From NCBI GenBank assembly GCA_937983055.1, contig CALJLA010000197.1:1-37994 (forward strand): a DNA stretch of 37,994 nucleotides. The letters run 5' to 3'. The stretch is from an uncultured Pseudomonadota bacterium (GTDB taxonomy: Bacteria; Pseudomonadota; Gammaproteobacteria; Burkholderiales; Eutrophovitaceae). Shown here in pieces: positions 8,509-17,655 of the stretch. Numbering within the stretch: the first letter of the stretch is position 1; each line of letters opens with the position of its first letter. The position numbers and the translations under genes are program-made. The notes beneath the pieces are model-generated. The model had not been told where the DNA came from. It saw only the letters and a program-made list of their open reading frames with translations, and ran no database searches.

Positions 8509-8690
8509 TGAAAGGGGACTCGGGACTCCGGACGGAAAGAGCAGTTCTCACCACAGAGATCACAGAGAGCACAGAGAAGACGCGAAAGCGACTTTCAGGC
8601 TTACATTTCGTGCTGGCTCTGGATCTTCCTGGAGCCTGGAGCCTGATTCTTGGTGATCTTGGTGTCTTGGCGGTTCGCCCAGTTTTCGAT

Positions 8691-8756
8691 TTTCTCTGCG
8701 CCCTCTGCGCCTCTGCGCCTCTGCGTTGAAGGCGTCTAACCCCGGCCGCAGGCCGG
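8691..8756 (-). repeat. Intergenic repeat copy 3, inverted relative to copy 2
   Basis: On the - strand this reads as a GGCC-rich hairpin (8742-8747 with 8751-8756), then the GACGCCTTCAACGCAGAGG unit (from 8736 down), then further CAGAGG units. Relative to copy 2 it has one additional 8-base AGAGGCGC unit, a sign of slippage. With copy 2 it encloses about 230 bases. Confidence 0.75.
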
Positions 8757-8790
8757 CGTGTTGCTGGCCTGCGGCACGGAAATGCTGCAA

Positions 8791-9882
8791 TCAGGGCTTC
8801 GGCGGAAAGGGGGCGACGGGAAGCGTTGGCACCTTGGCGAAGCTTTCCGGTACTTCGCCGGTCAGCGTTTCGAGAAACGCCACGATGTCGGAGATGTCTT
8901 CCGCGCCGAGATCGCGGCCGAGCTGCAGCTTGGCCATGACGCGCACCGCCTCCGGCAGCGTCGCGACCGAACCGTCGTGGAAGAACGGCGGCGTCACCGC
9001 CACGTTGCGCAGCTGCTGCACCTTGAACATCCAGGCATCGGCCTCGTTCTTGGTGTCGTGGAAGCGTCCCTTGTCGCGGCCGCCAAGCAGCGGCTGCTCG
9101 ACGCTGCCGGTCATCGTCCAGTAGTCCTGGGTGAGACCGAACTTCTGGTACATCTGGCCGCCGAGCACCACGCCGCCGTGACAGCCGGCGCAGCCGGTAT
9201 TGATGAACTTGTCCAGCCCGCGCTTGGCCTTTTCGCTGATCGCCGAGGTATCGCCTTTCAGGTAACGGTCGAAGGGCGCGGGGGTGAGCAGGGTGCGCTC
9301 GTAGGCGCCGATCGCGAGTCCCCAGTTCTTGGCGTTCACCGGCTCCGCCTCGCCGGGGAAGGCTTTTTCGAACAGCGGCCGGTAGCCGGGAATAGCACGG
9401 AGTTTCTTTTCCGCGGTTGCGATATCCGGGTTGCCGTAGGCGAGCTTGCTGGCGAGCGCTTCTTCCGCCTGCGCCTCGACGTCCACCCGGTTGCCGCCGT
9501 AGTGCTGCGCGAATTGCAGCGCGGTGTTGAACACCGTCGGCACGTTGCGCGGCAGGATGCGCCCGCCGTTGCCGACGGACACCGGCAGGGCATCGGTGCC
9601 GTAGAACATCGGCTGGTGGCATTCGGCACAGCTCTGCTTGCCGTCGGTCGCCAGGCGGGTCTCGAAAAACAGCAGCCGCCCCAGCTCGACGCGCTCCGGC
9701 GTCACCGGCCGGTCCGGCGCCTCTGCCACCGCCGGCAGCGGTTTGAACAGCGCCTGCGCCCGTGACAGCAGGTCCGCGTCGCCGCTGTCGGCCGAAAGGG
9801 CCGGCGCGATGGCGGTCACCGCGATGGCTGCGCTCACGGCCAGGGTGCCGCCCGCTATCGTCATGCGTCTTATTGAAAACAT
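8791..9882 (-). CDS. Di-heme cytochrome c peroxidase family protein
   Basis: This 363-residue periplasmic protein belongs to the CcpA/MauG family of di-heme peroxidases, which reduce H2O2 or carry out related oxidations with electrons from c-type cytochromes. Two heme c sites are seen, CAECH at residues 85-89 and CAGCH at 231-235. The family block RNVPTVFNTALQFAQ follows the first. The N-terminus (MFSIRRMTIAGGTLAVSAAI) is a signal peptide ending near ALSAD. The start at 9882 has GAGGAG upstream; a longer frame to 9987 adds an unlikely arginine-rich leader. Whether it is a classical peroxidase or a MauG-like oxygenase cannot be decided. It lies 97 bases after the hydrolase gene on the same strand. 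Confidence 0.9.
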   Translation of the reverse strand: MFSIRRMTIAGGTLAVSAAIAVTAIAPALSADSGDADLLSRAQALFKPLPAVAEAPDRPVTPERVELGRLLFFETRLATDGKQSCAECHQPMFYGTDALPVSVGNGGRILPRNVPTVFNTALQFAQHYGGNRVDVEAQAEEALASKLAYGNPDIATAEKKLRAIPGYRPLFEKAFPGEAEPVNAKNWGLAIGAYERTLLTPAPFDRYLKGDTSAISEKAKRGLDKFINTGCAGCHGGVVLGGQMYQKFGLTQDYWTMTGSVEQPLLGGRDKGRFHDTKNEADAWMFKVQQLRNVAVTPPFFHDGSVATLPEAVRVMAKLQLGRDLGAEDISDIVAFLETLTGEVPESFAKVPTLPVAPFPPKP

Positions 9883-9979
9883 GGTCTGCTTCTCCTCAAA
9901 TTTCAGCTTCGGCTCTGTGCGAGCCGTCTGGGTCGACCTTTCCAAACTCCGGCCCTCCCGCGTAACGATGCGGCGGGCC

Positions 9980-10903
9980 TCAGGCACGCTTCGCTGCCGA
10001 TTTCGAGCCTTCCCGGGTCAGGAATTCCTCGATCAGGCGCATCTGGTCGACGGCCATCAGCGACGGCGCGTGCCCGCAATCCGGTATTTCCACCGACTCG
10101 ACCAGGCCCTTCGAGCCGGCGAGTCCGCGTTGCTTCATTCTTTCAACCGTGCCCTCCAGCAGCAGGTCCGACGATTCGCCGCGCAGGATCAGCACTTCGC
10201 AGTCGACGCGTTCCCATACGTTCCACAGAACGATGTCCAGCATCGCCGGCCACAGCATGAAGTCCTGGCTGATGCCAGGGTCGTAGTTCTGCCGGTAGTA
10301 GCCCTCGTCATCGCGCACCGAACTGTGCTCGGCCATGTGCCGCCACTGTTCGTCGGTGAGCGTGCCGAAGGGGGCGTAGATGGTGCGCAGGTGGTGTTCC
10401 AGTTCCTCGAGCGTTTCGAAGCGCCGGTTCATTCGCGAATACTTGCCGAGGCGGTTGAGCGCGGCGCCCTGCAAGCGCGCGCCGAAATCGTTCAGCACCA
10501 GGCGGCGGATTGGCGCCTTCCGGGCCGCGAGTTCCATGCCGATATGCCCGCCGAGCGAGGTGCCGACCCAGTCCACCTCGCGTACGTGCAGGCGCGACAG
10601 CAAGCCCGCCATCGCGGACAGGTAGGTCGGCGTTGCGTAGTGATGGGCATGCGGCAGCGGTTCGCTGCGCCCACGACCTGGCAGGTCCGGCGCGACCACC
10701 CGAATTCCGCGCTGCGCCAGATGCCGCCCGAGAAAATCGAAATCGCGCCCGTTGCGCGTGAGCCCATGCAGGCACACGACGGTGTGCTCGGACTCTCGCG
10801 GACCCCATTCCGTGTAGGCGATCTGGGTGAAGCCATGCGGCCCCAGCGCGGGGTAGGTTTCGTGCCGCGGCCCGACGTCTTCCTTCTTCAGTAAACGCAT
10901 CAT
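9980..10903 (-). CDS. Alpha/beta hydrolase
   Basis: This 307-residue cytoplasmic alpha/beta hydrolase has the oxyanion region VVCLHGLTRNGRDF (about residues 42-55), the nucleophile elbow GTSLGG with Ser116, and a late histidine in CGHAPSL (about 283). Asp within ILRGESSD or a nearby acid would complete the triad. The overall pattern is that of small esterases and C-C hydrolases. Two successive ATG codons (10903 and 10900) are possible starts. It lies 221 bases downstream of the PHA synthase gene on the same strand. A role in PHA or ester turnover is conceivable from this context but is not shown. Substrate unknown. Confidence 0.85.
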   Translation of the reverse strand: MMRLLKKEDVGPRHETYPALGPHGFTQIAYTEWGPRESEHTVVCLHGLTRNGRDFDFLGRHLAQRGIRVVAPDLPGRGRSEPLPHAHHYATPTYLSAMAGLLSRLHVREVDWVGTSLGGHIGMELAARKAPIRRLVLNDFGARLQGAALNRLGKYSRMNRRFETLEELEHHLRTIYAPFGTLTDEQWRHMAEHSSVRDDEGYYRQNYDPGISQDFMLWPAMLDIVLWNVWERVDCEVLILRGESSDLLLEGTVERMKQRGLAGSKGLVESVEIPDCGHAPSLMAVDQMRLIEEFLTREGSKSAAKRA

Positions 10904-11124
10904 CTGTTCGAACGTGCTCCCGGTGAACGCTGCCGTCGCCTGGCCATTGCGCCGGCGCGGCGCTGTCTCCGCATGAGCTTACGGCGCGTTCTCTTCGCCG
11001 TCCACGAAATCCACGCTCAACGCGCGGGTTTTCCGATGCGCCGCGCAGCGTCGCCTCGCCGGGGTCGTCGCTGGGCGTACGCGGCAGCCCTGCCCGCTGA
11101 CGGCTGAAGGCGTGGCGACCATGT

Positions 11125-12267
11125 TCATGGGCGTGCCTTGAACCATTCAGCGAGTGAAGGCGCCAGGATCTTCTGGGCCTTGCCGCCGACGAACGTGCCG
11201 ATGTGTCCACCCGGAACGGGCAGCTCGGTGTAGTCGTCGGTTCCGAAGTGGTTGCCGACGCCTTTCGAGCACGCTACCGGCACGATGGTGTCGCCGGTCG
11301 CATAAATGTTGAGTACCGGCATTGTAATGCTGCGCAGATCGACGGTGCGGTTGCCGAGCCTGAGCTCGTTGCGGATGAGCTTGTTCTCCTGGTACAGATC
11401 CTTCAGCCACTGCCGCAGCACCTCGCCCGGATGGTCGGGCCGGTCGGCGATCCAGCGCTCCATGCGCAGAAAACTGAGCAGCTTGGCGTCGTCGTCGAGG
11501 ATGTCGATCAGGTCGACGGTGTACTTGGTGAGGTTGCCGACCGGGCTCATCATCAGGAAGGCGAAGCCCACCAGGCTGCCGGGCGCCGCGCCGTAGGCGT
11601 CGACGAAGTCGTCGATGTCCTGCGCAGTCAGCGCGCGCGCCCAGTGATTCACGTACCCCGGGGCGGACTGGGGGTCCTTGAGGGCGCCATGAAGATCGAG
11701 CGGCGGGACGGTCAGCGCGAGGCAGCGCAACTTGTGCGGAAACAGCGCGCTGTAGCAGGTGGAGAACACGCCGCCCTGGCAGATGCCCAGCAGGTTGACC
11801 TGCGCCGCGCCCGATCGCTCGCGCACTACGTCGACGCACTGGTCCAGGTAGCCCGAGACGTAGTCGTCGATCGACAAGCAGCGCTGCGCCCGGCCCGGCA
11901 ATCCCCAGTCGATGAAGTACACATCGAAGCCGCTGGCAAGCAGCTTGCGCACCAGCGAACGGTCGGCCTCGAGATCGATCATCTGGAAGCGCCCGACCAG
12001 CGCGTAGGCGATCAGGATCGGCACCCCGTGGGGCTTGTCCACCATCGGCCTGGCACGGTATAGGCGCACCATGTCCTGCTGCCATATCTCGTCGCGCGGA
12101 ACGGTCGCGATTGCCAGCGTGTCCTCCGAGAGCTTCGTCAGCTTCTCGATCCCGCGGGCCAGCTTGTCGCGCGCTTCGTTGAGTTCTCGGGCCGCTGATT
12201 CGGCGGTGATGGCGAGCGCGGCGGCCGCGTCGGCGGCGAGCTTGGCGCGGTCTTTCGGCGTGCTCAT
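11125..12267 (-). CDS. phaC: Class III polyhydroxyalkanoate synthase, catalytic subunit PhaC
   Basis: PhaC polymerises (R)-3-hydroxyacyl-CoA into PHA at the granule surface. The 380-residue length is close to that of class III enzymes (about 355) and far shorter than class I. The lipase-like box GICQGG supplies the nucleophile Cys163. Asp326 in ATGDTIVPV and His355 in GGHIG complete the triad. The block VYFIDWGLPG is also typical. The start at 12267 has GGAG seven bases upstream. The partner subunit gene phaE and an SDR reductase gene lie immediately upstream on the same strand, so the two-subunit class III enzyme is encoded as a unit. The N-terminal 50 residues are a charged, probably helical extension. 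Confidence 0.93.
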   Translation of the reverse strand: MSTPKDRAKLAADAAAALAITAESAARELNEARDKLARGIEKLTKLSEDTLAIATVPRDEIWQQDMVRLYRARPMVDKPHGVPILIAYALVGRFQMIDLEADRSLVRKLLASGFDVYFIDWGLPGRAQRCLSIDDYVSGYLDQCVDVVRERSGAAQVNLLGICQGGVFSTCYSALFPHKLRCLALTVPPLDLHGALKDPQSAPGYVNHWARALTAQDIDDFVDAYGAAPGSLVGFAFLMMSPVGNLTKYTVDLIDILDDDAKLLSFLRMERWIADRPDHPGEVLRQWLKDLYQENKLIRNELRLGNRTVDLRSITMPVLNIYATGDTIVPVACSKGVGNHFGTDDYTELPVPGGHIGTFVGGKAQKILAPSLAEWFKARP

Positions 12268-12352
12268 TCGGGCACTCCACGGGATTGGGCGATCGCGCTG
12301 AACCGGTGATCGCGATCGCAGACGGACTCGCCGCGCAGGCTGCGCGCGTTAC

Positions 12353-13402
12353 TCATTGATCGGCTCCCTTGCTGCGCGTGCCAGGGGCTTTGCGCGGTCG
12401 GCGGCTGTGCCCCGCCCGCGCCGGCGCGCTGCCGGCGTCGCTCGATCGCGACGCGCGCAGCTCGCGCTTGAGCGCCTGAATTTCCCGATAGGCTTCGTCG
12501 ACCTCTTGCCGGGTCGCCATCTGGAACTGCTCCGCCAGGACGGCGGCGACCTGCTGCATCTTCTTTCGATAGGCCAGATCGGTGCGGATCAGCGCGGCCG
12601 TCGCCGCCAGGCCGGCTTCCGACTGCAGCGTCTCGTGCACGGCCTGCTCGGTGTTCACCGTCCACAGCCGGATCAGCGCGAGCACGCTGTCAACCCGCTC
12701 GCCTGCGGCCGCCTTGTCGGCCAGCACCCCGGTCAGACGTTCCAAGCCCTGGGCAAACGCGCCCTGCACCAGCAGCGCATACTGGTTGCGCGCTTCCTGC
12801 TGCGCGAGGGCGGTCGCCACCACGTCGCGCCAGGCCGTGCCCAGCTTGCGCGCGGGCGCCAGCCCGAGCGCGTCGCTGAGCGCGCCGTAGGTTCGGTCGA
12901 ACGCGGTTTCGAACGGCGCGGCGCTGGCAGCGGTCATCTGCTTTGCCATGCCGCTCCAGTTCTGGCCGAGCGCCTGCCAGGCGGCCAGCGGCGAAGCGCC
13001 CGCGCCCTGTGAGGGCTGCATCATCGCGCCTGCAGCGTTCGACATCAGCGCCGTCCACGGCGCCATCATCGACTGCATCATTGCAGCCATCGGCGTCGCT
13101 TCTTCAGGCTTGCCGAACGAGAACAGCGGCGCTGCCGATGCCCACTGCGCCAGAAGATTGGAGGTGCCGCCGGCCTGCAGGACCGGGCCCAGCCACAACG
13201 CCATGGACTGCAGCGACTGCTGCGTCATGCCTGCGGCCTTCGCAATCTGATCGAGCGGAAACGGCAGCCCGGCCGGCGTCTCGGTCTCCGCGCCCGGCGC
13301 CGCTGCCGGATGCCCGCCGAACTGGCCGAGAAACTGCGGGATCAGCCCGAGCCAGAAGTCGTATGCGGCCTGGGAGCCGCGGTTGGGATCGAATTCGTTC
13401 AT
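12353..13402 (-). CDS. phaE: Class III PHA synthase subunit PhaE
   Basis: PhaE is the second subunit needed by class III PhaC for activity. The 349-residue product starts MNEFDPNRGSQAAYDFWLG and is rich in Ala, Met and Gln. Near residues 265-320 it carries a segment (YRKKMQQVAAVLAEQFQMAT then REVDEAYREIQALKREL) typical of the conserved PhaE C-terminal helix. The tail is Arg/Lys/Ala-rich and low in complexity. The ATG at 13402 overlaps the SDR stop by four bases (ATGA at 13399-13402), which decides the start and shows translational coupling. phaC follows after 85 bases. Confidence 0.9.
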   Translation of the reverse strand: MNEFDPNRGSQAAYDFWLGLIPQFLGQFGGHPAAAPGAETETPAGLPFPLDQIAKAAGMTQQSLQSMALWLGPVLQAGGTSNLLAQWASAAPLFSFGKPEEATPMAAMMQSMMAPWTALMSNAAGAMMQPSQGAGASPLAAWQALGQNWSGMAKQMTAASAAPFETAFDRTYGALSDALGLAPARKLGTAWRDVVATALAQQEARNQYALLVQGAFAQGLERLTGVLADKAAAGERVDSVLALIRLWTVNTEQAVHETLQSEAGLAATAALIRTDLAYRKKMQQVAAVLAEQFQMATRQEVDEAYREIQALKRELRASRSSDAGSAPARAGHSRRPRKAPGTRSKGADQ

Positions 13403-14160
13403 AGCGTGTTCACCAGATGACCGCCGTCGAGGGCGAGCACCGCGCCGGTGGCGTAAGAGCCCGCATCCGAAGCGAACAACAGCAATCCGGCGTCGAGTTC
13501 CTCGGCATTGCCGATGCGTCGCTGGGGAATGCGTTTCACCAGCGCCTGGCCGGCGTCGCTGGCGAAGAACTCGCGGTTGATCGACGTTTCGATGTAGCCG
13601 GGCGCGAGCGCGTTGACGCGAATCTTGTGGCGCGCGAGTTCCAGCGCCATCGCCTTGGTGAGCTGGATCAAGGCCGCTTTCGAGGCGGCGTAGCTCGGCA
13701 CCTGCGCCGACACCCGCAGACCAAGGATGGAGGCGATGTTGACGATGCTGCCGCCGCGCTGGTGCTTGACCATGTGGCGCGCGGCCTCCTGCGCGACGCG
13801 CCAGGCGCCGGTGAGGTTGACGCCGACGACGCTGTCCCAATCCTCGTCGGTGTGCTCCAGCAGCGGCTTGGTGATCGCGATGCCGGCGTTGTTGACGACG
13901 ACGGTGACCGGCCCGAGCGCGTGCTCGGCCGCTTCGAACGCCTGCACCACGCTGTCGCGCCGGGACACGTCGAGCGCGACGGCATGGGCGGTTCCGCCCG
14001 CGGCGCGGATCAGCGCCTCGACCTCGCGCAGCGAATCGATCCGGCGTGCGGCGACCGCCACTTTCGCCCCGGCCTTGGCCAGGGTAAGCGCGAAATGGCT
14101 GCCGAGGCCGCCGTTGGCGCCGGTGACCAGCGCGGTATAGCCTTCAAGTGTGAGCTTCAT
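13399..14160 (-). CDS. SDR-family 3-oxoacyl-CoA/ACP reductase-like protein
   Basis: This 253-residue short-chain dehydrogenase has the Rossmann motif TGANGGLG (residues 13-20), NNAG (90-93) and the catalytic set Asn115, Ser144, Tyr157 and Lys161 (YAASK). The double arginine at 39-40 after the second strand suggests NADP(H). It overlaps phaE by four bases and is the first gene of the PHA block. The context suggests reduction of 3-oxoacyl-CoA to the (R)-3-hydroxyacyl-CoA used by PhaC, a PhaB/FabG-like role; this is inference. General SDR activity on another alcohol or ketone cannot be excluded. The 61-base gap to the ThDP enzyme gene is short enough for co-transcription. Confidence 0.88.
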   Translation of the reverse strand: MKLTLEGYTALVTGANGGLGSHFALTLAKAGAKVAVAARRIDSLREVEALIRAAGGTAHAVALDVSRRDSVVQAFEAAEHALGPVTVVVNNAGIAITKPLLEHTDEDWDSVVGVNLTGAWRVAQEAARHMVKHQRGGSIVNIASILGLRVSAQVPSYAASKAALIQLTKAMALELARHKIRVNALAPGYIETSINREFFASDAGQALVKRIPQRRIGNAEELDAGLLLFASDAGSYATGAVLALDGGHLVNTL

Positions 14161-14221
14161 AGGTCTTTATATTCCTGCGGTGCGCCTGCTGCCCGGGGGC
14201 GGCTGGCGTCCCATTGTTTCC

Positions 14222-15955
14222 TTATCGGTGCTGAACCGCGTTGCGCCACTGCCGTTCCGCATCGTCCCAGGCGGCGAGCGCCTGCAGGTCCGGCACCCAG
14301 GCCAGCCCGGTCTTGCCGTCGGACGAGCGCGCCTCGGGCGAGACCACCACATCAAGCAGCGCCGGCCGGTTGGCGAGCGCCCGCGAGATCGCGCCCTTCA
14401 GGTCGTCGGCTCTTTCTACCCGCTCGGCGTGCATGCCGAAGGCGCGCGCCATCTGCGCGTAATCGGAGACCTGCAGCCGAGTGCCTACCACCTTGCCGTG
14501 GTTGTCGGTCTGGTCGTGCACCTCGATCTGCCAGGCGCCATTGTTGGCAACGATGATCAGCAGCGGCGCCTTGTGCCGCACCGCGGTGTCGATCTCCATC
14601 GCGTTGAAGCCGAATGAGCCGTCGCCGGTGGCCACCACCACCTGCCGGCTGGGCAGAGCCAGGCTCGCCGCCACGCCGAACGGCGTGCCGATGCCGATGC
14701 AGCCGAGCGAGCCCGGGTCGAGATAGCCGGATGACGACAGACCCCCCCGCGCCAAACTCAGCAAATCGCCGCCGTCCGCGCTCACCACCGCCTCCGGCTT
14801 GAGCTGCTCCTGCAGCCCGGCCAGCAGCCGGGTGGGGTGAATCCGTCCTGCGCTGTCTGAGGCGGCGGCCGCCATCGAGGCCTTGAGCTTCTCCGCGCGT
14901 TCCTGGTGCTTCGCGCGAAGTCCGTCAGCCCAGGCGCGGTCCACCGAAGGCTTGCGGCCGCCGGCCTTGCGCACGATGGCGGCGAGCGCCGCCGCCGGCT
15001 GCGCGAACAGTTCCACTGCGCCGCGCCGGTTGTCGCGGATCTCCGAGGGCGCATCGCCGATGCGCAGGAACTTCGCGTCGGCGAACACCGCGGGCGAGCC
15101 ATAGGCAAGCTGGAAATCCAGCCGCCGCCCGACCGTTACCACCACGTCGGCCTGCCCCATCACTGCGCCGCGCATCGCCGCAACCACGCTTGGATGGTCG
15201 TCCTGGATCAGGCCCTTGCTTTCGCCGGTGTCGAGGTAGGGCGCGCCAAGCGCGTCGAGAAACGCGCGCAGTTCGGCCCCGGCGCTTCGAGCGCCGCGGC
15301 CGCTGATCACCAGCGGGCGCTTCGCCGACCACAGCAATTCGACTGCAGCCGTCACGTCCTCGTCGTGAGGCAGCAGCACCGGCTTCGGCTTCGGGCGGAA
15401 ATGCTCTTCGAGCTGCACCGGCTTGGGAACTTCGGCGCGCTGCGTGTCGGCGGGAAAGTCGAGATACACCGGGCCCGGCTCGCCGCCTTGGCCGAACGCG
15501 CGCGACACCGCCTCGTCCAGCTCCTGCAGCACCAGCGCCGGTTCGCGCACCGTGCGCGCATAGCGGGTGATCGGGCGTGCCATGTCGGTGTGCGGCAGGT
15601 CCTGCAGGCCGCCGCGGTTTTCCTGCGGGCGCGGCGGCCCGCCGGACAGCACCAGCACCGGGGCGCGAGAGACGTGCGCGTTGGCGATGCCGGTCATTGC
15701 GTTGGTCATGCCGGGGCCGGCCGTGACCAGCGCCACGCCCAGCTTGCCGGTGATCTCGCTGTGCGCGTGGGCCATGTAGACGGCGGCGCGTTCGTCGCGC
15801 ACGTCCACGATCTGGATGCCTTCGGCGTCGGCACGCATCCACATCGGCATGATGTGGCCGCCGCACAGGGCGAAAATGCGGTCGACGCCGCGCGCCTTGA
15901 GAAAGCGCGCGATCACGCCGGCGGCGCAGTCGGGAGTCAGCGGAGGAGGCAGCAT
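14222..15955 (-). CDS. Thiamine diphosphate-dependent enzyme (acetolactate synthase / 2-hydroxyacyl-CoA lyase-like)
   Basis: This 577-residue three-domain ThDP enzyme has an N-terminal Pyr domain with the cofactor-activating Glu55 (VRDERAAVYMAHA), a central domain (about 195-330), and a C-terminal PP domain with the cofactor motif GDGS at 444-447 and NN at 471-472. The family includes acetolactate synthase, oxalyl-CoA decarboxylase, 2-hydroxyacyl-CoA lyase and benzaldehyde lyase; sequence alone does not separate them here. It starts 18 bases after the acyl-CoA ligase stop, with AAGGA before the ATG. Pairing with a CoA ligase favours a CoA-thioester lyase or decarboxylase over acetolactate synthase, which normally has a regulatory subunit not seen here. 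That choice is inference. Confidence 0.85.
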   Translation of the reverse strand: MLPPPLTPDCAAGVIARFLKARGVDRIFALCGGHIMPMWMRADAEGIQIVDVRDERAAVYMAHAHSEITGKLGVALVTAGPGMTNAMTGIANAHVSRAPVLVLSGGPPRPQENRGGLQDLPHTDMARPITRYARTVREPALVLQELDEAVSRAFGQGGEPGPVYLDFPADTQRAEVPKPVQLEEHFRPKPKPVLLPHDEDVTAAVELLWSAKRPLVISGRGARSAGAELRAFLDALGAPYLDTGESKGLIQDDHPSVVAAMRGAVMGQADVVVTVGRRLDFQLAYGSPAVFADAKFLRIGDAPSEIRDNRRGAVELFAQPAAALAAIVRKAGGRKPSVDRAWADGLRAKHQERAEKLKASMAAAASDSAGRIHPTRLLAGLQEQLKPEAVVSADGGDLLSLARGGLSSSGYLDPGSLGCIGIGTPFGVAASLALPSRQVVVATGDGSFGFNAMEIDTAVRHKAPLLIIVANNGAWQIEVHDQTDNHGKVVGTRLQVSDYAQMARAFGMHAERVERADDLKGAISRALANRPALLDVVVSPEARSSDGKTGLAWVPDLQALAAWDDAERQWRNAVQHR

Positions 15956-15973
15956 CGGGTTATCCTTGTTTGA

Positions 15974-17629
15974 TCAGTGGGAAGCGCTTTTCTTTTTCTG
16001 CTTCTTCTGCGCGCGCAGGTCGATCGCGCCGGGCTGCTGGCGCGGGTCGGTGCCGGCGGGGAAGATGGCGATTTTCTGCAGCTTTGCCGAGGTGCCGGTG
16101 GGCAGCTTGTCGACGAACAGGACCCACCCCGGCGCCTTGAAGTAGGCCATGCGCTCGTAGCACCAGTCGAACAGCGACTGCGCCAGCGCGTTGCGCGCGT
16201 CCTCGCCGGCGCCATCGTCCGGGGACTTGGCGATGACGCAGGCCATCACCTCTTCTTCGCGCACTTCGTCGGGCGCGGCGATCACCGCGACCTGCTTCAC
16301 CTTGTCGTGCGAATTGAGGCAGGCCTCGATTTCCGCGGCCGCGATGTTCTCGCCGGAGCGGCGGATGATGTTCTTCTTGCGGTCGACGAAGTAGTGCATG
16401 CCGCTTTCGTCCCGCATCACCGCGTCGCCGGTGTGGAACCAGCCCCCGCGCCAGGCTTCCTCGGGGGCCGCCGGATCCTTCAGGTAGCCGGAGAAGAAAC
16501 CCTTGCGCGGCGTCTGCGCGCTGTGGCGGATGATCATCTCGCCGGGCTGGTTCGCCGGCACATCGCGGCCCTGCTCGTCGACCACCCGAATCTCGACCCA
16601 GGGGTTGCCCCGGCCGAAGGCGCGGGTATGGATCGCGCGCGGCTCGATGCTGTCGCTGATCAGCCGCCCGGTCTCGGTCATCGCCCACATTTCCACGACC
16701 GGGAAGCCGAAGCGCTGCTCGAACACTTCATGCTGGCTAGGCTCGACGCCCGCACACAGCGAGAACTCGATGCCGTGCTGGCGCTCTTCCGGGCAAGGCG
16801 GCAGCTTCAGCAGGATGTTGGGGATGATGCCCTGGAACTGCACCGCGTTCGCGCGGGTGGCAATCAGGTCTTTCCACCAGGTGCTGGCGTGAAAGCGATC
16901 GGGGAAGATCAGGCAGCCGCCGCACAGCAGCAGCGCCGGCGCAGACACCGACAAGGCGTTCGCATGGTGCAGCGGCAGCGGGTTCAACAGCCGCGTTTCG
17001 CCTTCGCGGAACGCGAGCCGCCCGCCGAGTTGCAGGTAGCAGCTGCCGAAGCTGTGGAAATACTCGTTGGTGAGCACGCAGCCCTTCGGCCGCCCGGTGG
17101 TGCCGGAGGTGTAGAGCAGCGCGGCCTCGGTATCCGGGCCGGGCGTGCCGGCCTTGGCCGGCCGCGGCGGCGCAGGCAGGCGGTCGGGAAAGCGCTCGAG
17201 GGACACCACCGGCAGCCCGCCGCCGATCTCCTTCGCGACCGACTCCATCTCGGCGAGCCGGCTGTCGATCGAGATTGCCAGGCTCGCCTCCGCGAACTCG
17301 ACGCCATAGCGGATCTCGTCGGCGCGGTAGTCGGGATTGATCGGCACCACGCTCGCGCCCAGCGCGTTCAGCGCATAGTAATGAAAGAAGAACTCCGGCC
17401 GCTGGTCGAACAGCATGGCGACGCGGTGGCCGTAGCCGTAGCCGGCGGCCGCGTAGATGCGTTTCTTTTCTTCCACCGCGGCCAGGGTCTGGGCCCAGGT
17501 GACCTCCCAGCCTTCGGGGTGGTAGGCGCGGCCCGCCATTGGCGGCACCGCGTAGGCTGCCCGGTCGCCGAACCGCGCGGCGGCGCGCTGCAGGGATTTG
17601 TACAGGGTTCCGAGATTAGAAGCGTCCAT
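15974..17629 (-). CDS. Acyl-CoA synthetase (ANL superfamily, AMP-forming)
   Basis: This 551-residue ligase activates a carboxylic acid to an acyl-CoA through an acyl-adenylate. The P-loop YTSGTTGRPKG is at residues 173-183. Others in order are MWAMTETGRL (A5 region), GGWFHTGD (A7), DRKKNIIRRSGENI (A8 hinge) and a C-terminal GTSAKLQK, whose first lysine would be the adenylation lysine. The usual Pro/Ser/Gly spacing at that lysine is slightly changed. The tail is unusually Lys-rich (RAQKKQKKKSASH). It sits between an MFS carrier gene (26-base gap) and a ThDP enzyme gene (18-base gap) in one operon. The acid activated is unknown; a 2-hydroxy acid would fit the ThDP partner. Confidence 0.9.
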   Translation of the reverse strand: MDASNLGTLYKSLQRAAARFGDRAAYAVPPMAGRAYHPEGWEVTWAQTLAAVEEKKRIYAAAGYGYGHRVAMLFDQRPEFFFHYYALNALGASVVPINPDYRADEIRYGVEFAEASLAISIDSRLAEMESVAKEIGGGLPVVSLERFPDRLPAPPRPAKAGTPGPDTEAALLYTSGTTGRPKGCVLTNEYFHSFGSCYLQLGGRLAFREGETRLLNPLPLHHANALSVSAPALLLCGGCLIFPDRFHASTWWKDLIATRANAVQFQGIIPNILLKLPPCPEERQHGIEFSLCAGVEPSQHEVFEQRFGFPVVEMWAMTETGRLISDSIEPRAIHTRAFGRGNPWVEIRVVDEQGRDVPANQPGEMIIRHSAQTPRKGFFSGYLKDPAAPEEAWRGGWFHTGDAVMRDESGMHYFVDRKKNIIRRSGENIAAAEIEACLNSHDKVKQVAVIAAPDEVREEEVMACVIAKSPDDGAGEDARNALAQSLFDWCYERMAYFKAPGWVLFVDKLPTGTSAKLQKIAIFPAGTDPRQQPGAIDLRAQKKQKKKSASH

Positions 17630-17655
17630 GGTGTGTGCGCGTAATGGGTTGAAAG

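Larger units (their letters stand above)
8348..8790. other. 443-base gene-free stretch packed with repeats
   Basis: No gene is supported here. The stretch holds a CAGAG-type repeat at each end in opposite orientation (8446-8508 and 8691-8756). Between them are an ACTCGGGACTCC scrap (8519-8530), a CACAGAG heptamer array (8549-8580), and TTGGTGATCTTGGTGTCTTGG (8650-8670), whose complement reads as ACCAAG/GCCAAG units. Short frames that cross this region are repeat-derived. Confidence 0.75.

Noticed and set aside
8549..8580. CACAGAG array as a CRISPR-like repeat
   Set aside because: Units are only 7-10 bases with no unique spacers of regular length and no cas genes nearby. It fits the dispersed repeat family instead.
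14222..15955. Naming the ThDP enzyme as acetolactate synthase IlvB
   Set aside because: No small regulatory subunit gene or branched-chain amino acid genes are nearby, and the CoA ligase neighbour points elsewhere. Motifs alone do not separate the subfamilies.
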